Shown piece after piece: positions 37,809 through 49,005 of a stretch of 64,000 bases of DNA (positions are counted from its first letter, which is position 1; every line of letters begins with the position of its first letter). This DNA comes from Lateolabrax maculatus (taxonomy: Eukaryota; Chordata; Actinopteri; Acropomatiformes; Lateolabracidae): assembly GCA_031216445.1 (NCBI GenBank), contig CM062218.1, positions 13,699,501 through 13,763,500 of the forward strand. Reading direction: 5' to 3'. Under the pieces are notes generated by a model that was given only the letters and a program-made list of their open reading frames with translations, was not told where the DNA came from and made no database searches. Position numbers and translations under genes: made by a program.

Positions 37809-39015
37809 AATTGTTTTTAGAATAAAGGCTGCTGATTGATACAATGAACAAGGTATGATTCTCTAAGTTGAAACATGTGTTTCTACTACTTTTTTTTTTA
37901 AATGAATAGATCCCTTCCCATAGCAATACAAATCTCTCCTATTCAGTGTTTTCCATCTTTTGGGAAGATTGCCCAAACTCCCTACATTCAGAATAATTAT
38001 AGCTGTGCTTCTTTTAGAGAAAATCTGCATTCTTCCCTTAAAACATCAGGAAAAACGATCACTAAATAATCAACCAGTATAACAAAAATCGGTTGTTAAT
38101 GTTTACAACTGCACAGTATTGTCATAATGGAGAAGCAATATTTGTGTCGTTCCCTCTTGCACCTCCAGCACTTTCTTGAATTGCTGTGTGTATTTAATGG
38201 CAAAAATCAAAACCCAAATTCTGACAAATGACGAGGATGATTTTAATCTTGTGTATGATGGGTGTGTATTATTTGTTCAGTATTGAATTTTGAACTTGAA
38301 AGAGCAAACAAATTTAAACTTTGGTATTTTCGTATGATGAACAAGAGGTTTGACTTTCAACTGTGATATTTTCTTGTGAGAGAGATGTGCTTTGTTGCTC
38401 CGTATGGATTTCTACAACTCCATCTAGAAGTTTAACCACTCGGACTTGAAGTCCACCTACTTGCAGAGGTAAAACAATCTGATACTGCTGAGTAAAGGTG
38501 TTGAAGCACAACCAAAACTGTAATTGCACCTGTTCCTGTGTGTTCTGCAGTAGAAAGTGTGTGGGGCAACAAGGCACCTTTCCTCTCTTCTGATCCACCC
38601 ATCATTCCAGCAATGTGTAGTACTGTGGTGATGTGTTTCCTGTGTCCCTCCCTGTTGTTCACATCATCACCACGTCACAAGACATGGTGATATTCTCTTG
38701 TACCAAAAAAGGAATTAAATCCACCCATCGGCTACAATTGATGTCCTGAATCAAGCGTTCATGCTACCCCACCCTGAAGCAAAAGTGTGTTCTGTTGTCT
38801 GTGTACTAGAGCTGTCACGTGTCCATACAGTGGTGGTGGGACGACAACAATCATCGTGTTTCTGTATGTGGGTTTACAGAATGTGAATGGGTAAGCTCTT
38901 GTTGTACATCATACTGTTGTACTAAAGTTGGTTTATATTGGCCTTTCTACGTCTGAAGATAACTCACAGTTACAACTTCTGGGAATAAAGTGTTTCTATA
39001 TTTCACTTGTGTGCT
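37210..39015 (+). other. hyccin 3' UTR
   Basis: Follows the stop of the long form. Contains a (GT)n tract at 37762..37806, an early AATAAA at 37821..37826 and a strong late site: AATAAA at 38994..38999 followed by a T/GT-rich downstream element. The 3' UTR is thus about 1.8 kb. Two poly(A) sites are plausible. Confidence 0.6.
37762..37806. repeat. (GT)n microsatellite in hyccin 3' UTR
   Basis: About 22 GT units, 15 bp before an AATAAA signal. Confidence 0.95.
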
Positions 39016-39880
39016 CAGTCATATTTTTCTGTCTCTGCTGCATTACAATAATACAAATAAAAATCCACTTCAAACCAGAAGATTCAGGTACTTAACATGT
39101 TTTGAGATACACCACATGAACACTTTTTTTATTTTTACCCTGACTGAATACGTTAAAATCTGTCTGTAAAATGTTAGATGTTAGGGTTGTCTCTGTAATA
39201 CTGTATGTATCTACAGCTGGAAACTATATTTTTTTTTATGGACTAAACTGTCAATGAGATATTAGCTTGAGTAGCCAATTTAAATAAATACCGTGAAGTA
39301 TTATCATTTCTACAACTACACCGCTGTTTAACACTATCATTTGACGAAGGTATTATTTAATAGTATAATTAACATAGTGTTAGAGGCTTAGTTGGGATAA
39401 TTAATTAATTTTCCACTGTAATTAAAGATATTGACAAGGCCCAATTAGAGATTGTTTTGAACTTAATGTATTATGTATAAACATATATTTGAGGTTTCTA
39501 GATTTAAAACAAAAATACCATATGCATAGATTATATGCACTTTAGTTCTTTTTTAAAATTAAATTCATTTAGAAAACTCAAAACAGTGGTTTAATATGAA
39601 TAACTACATCTGTAAATACATTGTTTGGCCAAAACAAAATAATTTCTTTAAATGTATTTTATTAAAACTAAATGAGCGAGGGTCCCCTTCAGATATCCAA
39701 TTTTCCATAAACATTCTTGAGCAGGCTACAATATGATGGTGAAAAAAAAAAACTATTTTTCAGTATCGTCTCTTAAACAAATTCATTACATGGATAAATA
39801 CAATTTCACCTTCTGAAATCAGTGTCTCCATCTTTCGGTGGGAAGAGTTTGAACCTGAGTGTTAACGTGACGCAGCTACA
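39016..39880. other. AT-rich spacer between hyccin and tomm7
   Basis: No gene or recognisable repeat seen. Confidence 0.5.
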
Positions 39881-39889
39881 CGTCTCGGC

Positions 39890-39950
39890 CACAAGATGGC
39901 GGCCGACAACAGGTCGGTTACCGGCTGGGCGCCCTACGTCACTTCCTCTT
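39890..39950 (+). promoter_or_regulatory. tomm7 promoter with YY1, CRE and ETS motifs
   Basis: AAGATGGCGGC at 39893..39903 is the canonical YY1 element of housekeeping promoters. TACGTCAC at 39935..39942 resembles a CRE, and ACTTCCTC at 39941..39948 is an ETS/NRF2-type site. A (CAG)n run follows at about 39966-39978. This fits a constitutively expressed gene for a mitochondrial protein. Confidence 0.6.
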
Positions 39951-40014
39951 ACCGTGCCCTTGGCAGCAGCAGCAGCAGCTTCCTCCTCTTCCTCGCTGTA
40001 CAGGATAAACACAC

Positions 40015-43000
40015 ATGGCTAAACTGAGCAAAGAGACCAAACAGCGGCTGCAGCAGCTGTTCCAGTGCGGCCAGTTTGTCATCCGATGGGGTTTTATCCC
40101 CACCGTGCTGTACCTCGGTCAGTATCCGGACAGGAGGGGGGGCAGGGCGGCGGGGGCTGGGGGGGGACGTGCCTCGCCACCGTGAGCCAGTTAGCTTAGC
40201 ACGTTAGCTTCCGACTAATACTCCTTTCTGCTCGCGCTGGGTGCGGCCGTGAGGAAGAACAGGTGGCTGGCACCCTCTATAGAAACAAGACGAGACGAGA
40301 CAACCACGTTTCCATTCCCAAGTCGGTTGTGTAGCGTTCAGGTTCAGCCTTTTTTTCTCTGGCTCCGGAGAGGTGACTGGCAGACTTTAAATTGCCCCCC
40401 CTGTGGAGAAGTCCTGTAGTTCATGATGGTGTTACATGTTCACGTGGGTGAAAACTGTCCATGATCTCCCGGTGAAAGCAAGCTGTCGCCTTTAAACTGG
40501 TGATTATTTAAGAGTTTCTGAAAGAAAAGGCTGATGTTGTGTGTGATCTATGATGGATTCATGACTTGGATCACAAACTGCAGTCCTGTCAGTGATTGAG
40601 CAGTAATCCCTGGGTAGTTGGTTTGAAGCTGTTCCTCTTGTAAGTCCAGACATACAGGTTTTATTTTAGTAAATGTCTGGGGTACTAAAATATCTGGTTG
40701 TGGTTAGGAGTGGAGATGGGGGAACTTAAGACTTTTGCATGGCTGTGGTTTGGATTAAACTTGGGGAAGTTGAGACTTTTGCGTGTGACCTCACAGCCGG
40801 TGGAGTTGCCCTCCGAGAGTGAATCTTTTTGGAAACACCAATGCTGATGTCAGACTTTATCCTCTCATGTTTACTCCCCTTCTTTGGCCTTTTCTCCCCC
40901 TTCTTTTTTTATATGCATTTTTTTCTTGCAACTCATTTACTTCTTTAGGGGAAGTATTTTCTTAAATTGCTCATGTCATCTGAATAATGCTGCGTATGTC
41001 AGGCAATCGTGATATGATAGCGTCGTAACAACTTGTCAGTGTAATCATTACTAGTCAATCTTAAAAGTTGATTAATTTATATAATAAATATGCCAAACCA
41101 AAAATAATCAGTTGTAGATTAAGGGAGTAGTAAATTTAGTCTTTATTTAATCTTTTAGGAAACTCCCTAATCTTTTTTCTTAAGAAGTTGCGTAATAGGT
41201 TGACCCCGTCCTGACTTATGAATGAAGCTAGAAAAAACATTGGTGAAATTTTTCCTTCCTTGTGTTTGAGTCATCAGCGGTGTGTCAGATGTGCTGCTCA
41301 CTACATTGTAGATGTAATTACTAGGGCCCTTTCACTTTATTCCACATAACTGAGAACTGCAAGACCTTGGAAGATGTCAGAGCTTTTTGTCACAATGATG
41401 CTGCAACAATCACTTTAGGGTGTTTTGCAGGGGAAAACAGATTTTTTTTGAAGTGGGGTTGAATGAGGTACTTAAAGTTAGTGTCTTACCTACAGGAGAT
41501 GATCGTCAGCGAGCCCCCAGTTTGGAGAAAGCTGTGGATGGGGGTCAGCAGAAAAACGTATTTTAGCCACCTAATAAAAGGCCCACCTAAAAGAATCAAT
41601 ATCAGTTTAAGTGTACGCTATATTTAGAATATTTCCACCTCTTTACCTTGCAGTCAGACAGTCCTTTACGGCCGGTAACTGAAGCCGTTCTATCGATGCT
41701 CTCGCCAAAGCCACCGGACTCCTTTGACAAAAACAGTGGTTTTACCTCGCAGAACACGGGAGTTGCTTGTGTACTGCTGCCTCGGTCGGTTAGTTTGTGT
41801 TATTGTGTGACTTTGGCGTTTAAGCGTGTTAGTTCGGATCCGAAATAATGGGCCTTAACTTTATAGTTAATAATATATGCTAGTCGATTTTTCTATAGAT
41901 GCCTGCAAGGAGCCGTTATAAGTTCTTTTGTATGATCTAGATTCTCTTTTCACTGTGTCGCACATTTCTGGGCACTTTTCTCAAATGTAAGTTAGGTTTC
42001 AACTCTTCTTTATGGTTTTGATTTACAGGTTTTAAACGAGGAGCAGATCCAGGAATGCCTGAACCCACAGTCTTGAGGTAAGGACAGGTTTGAGTCTTGT
42101 GCTTCCTGTCAAATCATACATGTGATTTCAGAAGCAGCAAGCAGAATGGTGAGAAATGTGTCGCTAAAAAGGAGTTTTCACACCTATGCACCACAGAGAT
42201 GTTTTTCCTTCAAATCATGATATAGTTGGGCTAACTGTCAACTAATTGAAACTCATCTAATAAGCACCAAAGTCAAATCTGTAGTTCTGTTGTGGTGTAT
42301 GTATCTCAATTGTAGAAACTGACATAACTGAAAAAAACATTATTATTATTATTATTATTATTTATAATTTCAGTCAGACTGTGGTCATTATTTTCCATAA
42401 TTTGAGATCGAAAAATTATTCTGCTTCACACTTTGCATTATATCAAGATGTTTGTTGTTTTATTTTTAGTTCACATGGAAAAGAGAGATAATTGTAGACC
42501 TCCCCAAGCTGCTTTTCCCCCTTTACCCAAAGTCCACAACGCAGAATATTTTAATTGCCAAATTAACATAAGATAAGAAATGAAAACAAATAATTACAAA
42601 AGATCTCCAACATAAAAGCCAGAGAAAACACTGGGTATCACAATCCAGTCATCATCCTGTTTTCCCTCACTAGCCAGAGCCATAGGTTACTGTTGCTGAG
42701 TCAGTGTTCTAATAACGATATCATCAACCCATGTCTCAACACAAATATTTATAGATAGATTATACAGTCACAAAGTGCGTCACAAGATGTAAACAAGCTT
42801 ATATATTACTGGAATCCTCATGCTATGTACGTGAGGTGTTCCAGGATATCTCTTTACTATACTGAAGTTTATGTCTGTGAATATCCCTCCATATTGAAAG
42901 AATTACACATTTGGCTTCACAGTAAACACGTTACTGAAAAATCTTCATGACAGTGACGGAAATGAAATAAACACTTTGTTTTTCTTCTGCAGGAACAGTA

Positions 43001-44051
43001 CTCTGTTAATTTAGAAGTGAGTTAATTAATTTCTCCCCTAAACACTTGGAGCTTTGTTTTATTAAATTATTAAATTAAGATTATAATAATCACTTTGCAG
43101 TGATGATACATTAGTTCTTTAGCCTGGGAACCAGGCGAATCTGCGAGCTCATGTTTTATTTCCTCTGGCAGATACGTCTGGCCCCTCTCCCATTCAGAGA
43201 GATTTCGTAGTTACAGGTATTTGGACGAGCCAATTACATCCGTTTATCTAGTATGAGGCGGGTTTAATACCATAACTGACAAAGAGGAGTGATGTTCAGT
43301 TATCTTTATAAATAACCAAGATGGCTGCCGCGTTCCCCGGCCGGCTACAGTGGGACTATTAAACAGACTTGACGGTATTTTTTTTCTCCTAAAAGAAGAC
43401 TACACTCAAACTTTATGTTCATAAGTCAAGTCAGTTTTATTTGTACAGTGCCAAATCATAACAAAAGTTATCTCAAGACACTTTTCACATAATAAAATAT
43501 TATTTACCGAGACCCAATGGATCCCTCCATGAGCAGCTCTTTGCAACAGTGGCGAGGAAAAACTCCCTTTTAACAGGTAGAAACCTAGAGCAGAACCGGG
43601 CTCTGGGTGGGCGGCCATCTGCCTCGACCGAGTTGGGTTGAAAGGGGAGGAGAGAGGGGGAGAGGGGAAGAGAGCAGGAGGAAAGACAACATATTAATCA
43701 GACTAATAATAACAACTGCAGCAGTGAGTGTGGAACAGGAACAGGGGGCACTCACAGAAACAGACTCTACAGCTCCAGAGGCAGAAACACCTGCAGAAAG
43801 TGAGATGGAGAAAAAAAGCACAAGAACTACGGGGAAGATGTGGAGTTAGTAACCTGCATTAATGGGATAAGAATGCGTACGGATGAAGAGGGAAAGGAGG
43901 AGAGAGAAGCTCAGTGCATTAAGGGAAATCCTCCGGCAGTTTAGGCCTATATCAGCATAACTAAGGGATGGTTCAGGGCTCACCTGAGCCAGCTCTTACC
44001 ATAAGCTTTATCAAAGAGGAATGTTCCAAGCATACTCTTAAATGAAGAGAA

Positions 44052-44083
<32 letters not shown>

Positions 44084-44332
44084 TTGCCAAACTTCTGACA
44101 GGACGTATGCTAAGACAGGAAGGTGTTTGATTGCTCTGATTGATTGTCTCTGCCCGTCCGTAACGCCCCTTGGAAATCGAAAATGAACTGAGAGGTTCCG
44201 ACTAATACACATTTGGGAATTTGTCTGGCGATGCCAGGCTACTCATTCTTGGGCTCTGTAAATGAACTGTGAAGTTTCAGGAGTCCAGTTGAACTTTTTC
44301 TTTTTCTTTTCTCTAGTTTGCTGTGGGGCTAA
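40015..44332 (+). CDS. tomm7: TOM complex subunit Tom7
   Basis: Small tail-embedded subunit of the mitochondrial outer-membrane import complex; in mammals it also stabilises PINK1 at the TOM complex. Three exons: 40015..40117, 42029..42077, 44317..44332, 55 residues, the same length as human. The protein reads MAKLSKETKQRLQQLFQCGQ, then FVIRWGFIPTVLYLG (membrane span), then FKRGADPGMPEPTVLSLLWG, nearly identical to human TOMM7. The last exon supplies only the end of a Ser codon plus LLWG and the stop. A poly(A) signal AATAAA lies at 44612..44617. Intron 1 (1.9 kb) and intron 2 (2.2 kb) hold dispersed repeats but no other gene. Confidence 0.97.
41480..41850. repeat. Dispersed teleost repeat in tomm7 intron 1
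   Basis: Contains GGAGAAAGCTGTGGATGGGG, ACGTATTTTAGCCACCTAAT, GACAAAAACAGTGGTTTTAC and GTTCGGATCCGAA. I recall these phrases from many fish loci, but I cannot name the family. Confidence 0.4.
43120..44241. mobile_element. Non-autonomous DNA-transposon-like element, interrupted
   Basis: TAGCCTGG at 43120..43127 and its inverse CCAGGCTA at 44234..44241 bound the element; similarity continues inward imperfectly for about 25 bp (left GAACCAGGCGAATCT, right inverse CATCGCCAGACAAATTC). No transposase frame is present. It sits in tomm7 intron 2 and ends 75 bp before exon 3. A second repeat (43420..44090) is nested inside. Confidence 0.55.
43420..44090. repeat. Nested dispersed teleost repeat
   Basis: Begins GTCAAGTCAGTTTTATTTGT and includes AAAAACTCCCTTTTAACAGG, GGGCGGCCATCTGCCTCGAC and AACTAAGGGATGGTTCAGGG. 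I recognise these as blocks of a highly abundant fish repeat of uncertain class. It ends in TA/TG microsatellite sequence at about 44052-44080. Confidence 0.55.
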
Positions 44333-45089
44333 GGAACATCTCCACACACACTCATCGAAACCATGTGACCCACCTGTCATTGGAAACCCAGAAAATGGAC
44401 GTTATTTTTCACTTTCCTCTCCATAAAGCATGCTGTCCAATGTCTGAGAACATGGATAGACTGAGCTGGCATCAAGACTTTGTCTCTGAAAATATGTAGT
44501 CTTGACTGGACTATCTGTCGGTATTTTGTTGAGAATGTGTGACAGCAATGTTTGGATATACCATTCGTTCCATGTTTTTCCTCTTTTTATTTGTAATTTA
44601 AAGTTTCTGAAAATAAATCCACAAAGAAATATGTCACTCTTGTCTTTATTACCAGGAGTCATGTTGATTCCAAATATTTAAACAAAATTTTCAAAACATA
44701 AAAGTCATAGGAAATTCAGAATATGATAGAGCATTGATCAGTATGAGTGAATTGTTCACGTCTATGTTTTAAAGTTTGGAAATTCTGCGCTGCTCATACA
44801 ACATTTGGGTTTTATCTGTTTGTCTATTACTGAGTTTGTCATATTTTCCAGCCTCCATCGAACATCCGCACATAAGGAGTCTGATCATAATCGGTAAGTG
44901 TCGATAAGGAAAAAAACGGTTTCAAAATGTGTCACAGCCCTGCAATAACATGAAATGTGTGATAGGTGTTGGACTGAAGAGTTTCTTATCCATGCAAATT
45001 ATTTTTAAAATGTATTTCTGCATATCTATCTTCCGTTCAAAGCTCATTGCACTGTCATCAAATTAACAGCAAATTCAGTTTAATAATAG

Positions 45090-45335
45090 TTGTAAATAAA
45101 TAACAGTCAACAGTACTGTAAGTATAAAATCGTGTTTACAAAAATAAAAAGTAATTAAATTATTATAAAAATAATTGCTGCTCAAGTAATATCGTCACAA
45201 ATTCATAAATTAACACATTAAATCACGGTATTACTTACAATTGCATTTTTTGTGCAAGAAACTCACAATCATGGAGTTTCCTATGACTAATAAATAACAC
45301 TTTCCACCAAGTATAAATAGATTATAAATAAATTG
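45090..45335 (-). promoter_or_regulatory. AU-rich elements in il6 3' UTR
   Basis: Read on the minus strand, 45093..45103 gives TTATTTATTTA, including the nonamer TTATTTATT. Further ATTTA motifs occur at 45291, 45312, 45325 and 45329, with TTATTTATA near 45323-45331. Such clusters drive rapid decay of cytokine mRNAs. The extent of the UTR is inferred, with a possible AATAAA (minus) at 44645..44650. Confidence 0.5.
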
Positions 45336-45492
45336 AGCAATACTGGGCGATTTAAGCCCTGAGGCCTTGAAGATTTACACAATCATAGATTGCTATAGAC
45401 TCATTATACATACAGTTTCACTCAGAGCTTTCACAAGTTCCCCCACCCAATTTCCCTGAGATATTCCTTCTTAGCAGATTTTTTTTCTTCTG

Positions 45493-47333
45493 TCATCCTC
45501 TGTGGGCCATACTACCTCTATGCATCTCCTTTTTAACAATTTGTCTTTTGCAATCGATGAGGAAGAGGCGGAACTGGAGCAGGATGCTGTGTGCGTTCAT
45601 CTTTCTCTGGAAAGTGTCGGGGTTATCGAGGTCCTTCAGCAGCTGTTCCGCCTGACTGCTGGTCACTGCTGTGACCTGGTCACCGTTCTTCATCTGTTTG
45701 ACAGGAGTGACAGTGGTATAATATGAGCAAACGGTGATATAATAATAAACCTAGGATGTAATTAACATTAAGACATGATAAAATATGTCATTCACACAAA
45801 ATAAATTAAAAGTTGGACATCCCAGCTAGAACCAGTGGTGGAATGTAACTAAGTACATTTACTCAAGTACTGACTGACAGTTTTGCAGTACTACCTTTTT
45901 TGTTTGTTTCGTTATTCTACTGAAGGAAATATTGTAATTTTACTCAAGTACATCCATTTGCCAGTTATAGTTATTAGTTACTTTGCAGATTACACACACA
46001 GCTCATGAGGAGATGATTTACCTTGTTACAATGTTAAACTAACCAACAGTATGCAAAAGTAATTAGTTCCACCTTGGCCTACTATAACAGTAAAATGCAG
46101 GATACACATAAATGCATCAGTATTAATAATCTAATAATGTCATATTTAATAATGTAATACTGACAGGAGGCATTCTGCTTAATAATGATCTTTTACCTTT
46201 GATATTTTAAGTACAGTTTGCTGATGTGCTTTCTATTTGAGTAAAAGTGTAAATGCAGGACTTTTACTTCGAAAATGGAGTACGGGGTGGTATTTCTATT
46301 GCTTAGGTAAAGGATCTAAATACTTCATCCACCACTGGCTATAGCAAAGATGATGAACAAGTGGACCGGAGGAAGAGCAATTACATGAAGACAATGGGAG
46401 GGCCGTAACAAAGGCCACCACAGTCCATTAACTACAAAACGGAATATCACTGTTAGTGTTTTTCTCTCAGCGTTCAGTCAGAAAGATGAGTGGCCTGTGC
46501 AGCATCTCAGACCCACCATGCCTTTGACCTCCTCCATCAGTTTCTGGCCGTCCACTCTGGCCTTTGAGGGAACCATGTGGCCCGGGTACTGCTTCTCCAC
46601 GTGCTTGAGGAGGACATTGTAAAGGAGCAGGCCCTGCGCCAACCTGTGGAGGAGAGCCTCCTGGAGGGAGGAGAGAGAAAAAAAAAAATCCCAATTACTG
46701 CCCAACCGTTCCCCATCACCACACCACCCCCCCACCACCACCATCCCTTCAACAAGGTGACTGCATGACACAGGAGGAGAAATACCTTGCTGAAGTTAGA
46801 GTTGGGGCAGCCTGCCGGGCATGAGGGGACTCTGTAGCCCTGCACAACATCATACTCCAACTGGAATTCATCTTTAAACTGAGAGAGCATATGACAAGGG
46901 GGGGGGGGGGGGGGGGGGAGACAATCAGGACTGCAGTTCACGAGGAGACACCGGAGCAGACTTTTTGAAAATGACCCGACAGTGAGAACCCAGCAGGGGA
47001 CGCGCTTACCGCTTTCCGCAGGCCGTCGGTGGCGCCGATCAGAGGGCCCCAGGACCCGGACTCGCTCAGCAGGTCAGAGGTCGTCTCGCCCTCCTCACCC
47101 GACGGCTCTCCCGCCGGGTTGTCGTCCTGGAGCGGGGCTGCGGGAGCGCACCGCAGCAGGGCGGCCAGCGCCGCCGCGCACAGCAGGCACGCGTCTGTGC
47201 GGGGCAAGGTGGAAGAAAACAAATTTAAAAAAAAAAAAAAAAAAAAAACAACCCGCCGTGAGCGACTGAGTGAGCGAAAAAGGGGAAGAAGCGCACCGCA
47301 GGCTGCAGATCACTTACTGAGTTTAGAGGGCAT
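45493..47333 (-). CDS. il6: Interleukin-6
   Basis: Secreted four-helix cytokine acting through IL6R/gp130 and STAT3. Five exons, as in the family: 47318..47333, 47010..47194, 46786..46878, 46517..46660, 45493..45693; 212 residues. The signal peptide MPSKLNACLLCAAALAALLR ends near APAAP (about residue 24-30). An acidic segment follows, then FKDEFQLEYDVVQGYRVPSC. Helix B carries EALLHRLAQGLLLYNVLLKH and the last exon FQRKMNAHSILLQFRLFLID. The IL-6/G-CSF/MGF signature C-x9-C-x6-G-L-x2-[FY]-x3-L is matched except that Leu replaces the second Cys, while an extra Cys appears four residues before the first. The start exon encodes only five codons plus one base, as usual for il6. Intron 4 is mostly a MITE-like insertion. 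Confidence 0.95.
45832..46338. mobile_element. MITE-like element with inverted termini, il6 intron 4
   Basis: CCAGTGGTGGA at 45832..45842 and the exact inverse TCCACCACTGG at 46328..46338 bound about 507 bp without coding capacity. Inside are ACTAAGTACATTTACTCAAG and AGGATCTAAATACTTCATCC, which I recognise from a very common teleost repeat. It fills most of the 823-bp intron 4. Confidence 0.7.
46898..46918. repeat. (G)21 homopolymer in il6 intron 2
   Basis: Twenty-one G on the plus strand. In the il6 transcript it is a C21 run ending about 20 nt before the acceptor of exon 3, where a polypyrimidine tract is expected. Confidence 0.9.
47226..47248. repeat. Poly(A)/poly(T) run in il6 intron 1
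   Basis: About 23 A on the plus strand, T in the il6 transcript, 30 nt before the acceptor of exon 2. A second A run lies at about 47661-47687 upstream of the gene. Confidence 0.9.
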
Positions 47334-47433
47334 GTTGCGCTGCTGGGAAGAAGCGCGTCGTTGAGTTTCCAGTGATGCTGAGGGGCTGCCGGGGCCGGGA
47401 GGAGTTGCCCTGTCTGCGAGGTGGACTGTCATT

Positions 47434-47518
47434 TTTATATACTTCAGGCCCGAGGAATTTCCCAATACGTTGCCTCCCTGCGACCGGCGCGGAATTAAAA
47501 AAAAAAGTTTGCGTCAAG
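47434..47518 (-). promoter_or_regulatory. il6 promoter: TATA box, NF-kB and AP-1/CRE-like sites
   Basis: On the minus strand a TATA box (TATATAAA, 47434..47441) lies about 100 bp before the start codon. Thirteen bases further upstream is GGGAAATTCC (47454..47463), a perfect NF-kB consensus. ATTGG (CCAAT type) adjoins it, and TGACGCA, AP-1/CRE-like, lies at 47510..47516. The order NF-kB then TATA is as in the mammalian IL6 promoter, though the spacing is tighter here. Confidence 0.65.
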
Positions 47519-48599
47519 CATCCGGTCCGGCACCGCTGGTGACTTGGATCAAAGTGATCAACCAGGGCAGGTGACTGAAAGTACGAGCTGCTCTCACTCG
47601 TCTGCTCTTCAAGGACTGAAGTTTCTATATGTGAAATGATTTAATTGATTGGAACAGCAATTAAAAAAAAAAAAAAAAAAAAAAAAAGCACGTTTCAAAG
47701 ACGCGCACGCGCACGCACGCACTCACGCACTCACACGCACACACAGAAAGTCGGCATTGGCATAGTTTTGAAAAAAAAAAAAATCCCAACGATATTTTCA
47801 GCCATATAATTTAAAGGGAAAATACACTCAAAACCATATATTTGCATATCAGTATCCCAAATGGTCTGTGATGTTAAAATAAATAAACAATATCCGGTGG
47901 CGGGAAGTCAAAAGGTGTTTTTTAAAATTCTAATTACACACTGAGGGATGAGTTGCCTATCCCAGTCAAGTTTCTGGAGTATTTACATAAAACGTTCTTC
48001 CCCAATATTAGCCACACTCATGTAATGTAAGATGTTCTTCCCCTCACACGACCAGCTAAAATGATCAATATCTGTCACACTGTGCCTTCAGATAGGTCTT
48101 TTTTTTATTACTATTTGAATGCATCTGATAATACATGTTTCTACAATTATATTGCCCTCACGTTTAATTTTTAAATGAAATCAATGATTTTCTTGTTGTT
48201 TCCCTTACTCTGATGTTCCTGTTCCAATATTAGTCATGATACTAGATTGTTACATGTATGAGTCTGTTATAGCCGCCCCAGGGTGACAAGCAAGTGAGCC
48301 AATACACGTCAGTATATTTCAAAATTCACTGGCCCATATTTACTGAAGACTTTTGCTTTTTTTAAATCCACTTGAGTGTCTGGAACTGGATTTTATGTGC
48401 AGCATCCTATCAATTGATTTTTTTCTCTATTTTCTTTTCCCCTCCACCCACCAGCCCCAGTGCCCTCTAGCTGTGATGATGCGGCTGCCTAAACGTTAAT
48501 CTAGAAAACCAATAAAACCAGATTTTAGTTTAGTTTTCCAAAACATTTGAAGAGATTGGTGGTCATCTGCTTTCGTCCCTTTTGTTCCTCGGTCTCTTT

Positions 48600-49005
48600 C
48601 CTTATTCTCCTGACCTGCCATCCCCTCACCTTCCACCAGATGCCCTCGGACTTTCCCTCTTTTCTCCATCACCTGACTGCCCCATCCATCTACTCACCTG
48701 CAGCTCATTGCCTCATCTGTCACTTGTATATACCGGTCAAGTGGATTTGTTCAGATGTCAGATTACTGTGTTTTGTTCGTGTTACGTTTGGATTCGTACC
48801 CTGTGTCATGCTCCTGTTTATTCACCTGCCTGCTCTGGACCTTTTTACATTTTGGATTCTCAGTTTTCCTCACCCTCCCGTAAGTTTTTGTTGTACTTTT
48901 TGTTTCAATAAACTGCCTGGACCATACCTGCTGGCCTCCTCTCCTCTCCTCGCCGTGTTTGGGTCCTACCCCTGTTTTCCTGCATAATTCACTGTGACAG
49001 TTTCA
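48600..49005 (+). mobile_element. LTR-retroelement-like remnant
   Basis: Cytosine-rich text with CTCACCTGCAGCTCATTGCC, then AATAAA at 48907..48912, then CGTGTTTGGGTCCTACCCC and TGTGACAG. This order resembles the 3' ends of fish Gypsy-type elements as I recall them. The open frame over it (48547-48987) is low-complexity and not a gene. Boundaries are uncertain. Confidence 0.35.

Noticed and set aside
46982..47364. Plus-strand open frames opposite the il6 signal-peptide exon
   Set aside because: Shadow of GC-rich il6 coding sequence; ends in the poly-A run as poly-Lys.
48547..48987. 146-codon open frame with hydrophobic content
   Set aside because: Low-complexity C/T-rich text with the look of a retroelement 3' end; no domain and no splice partners.
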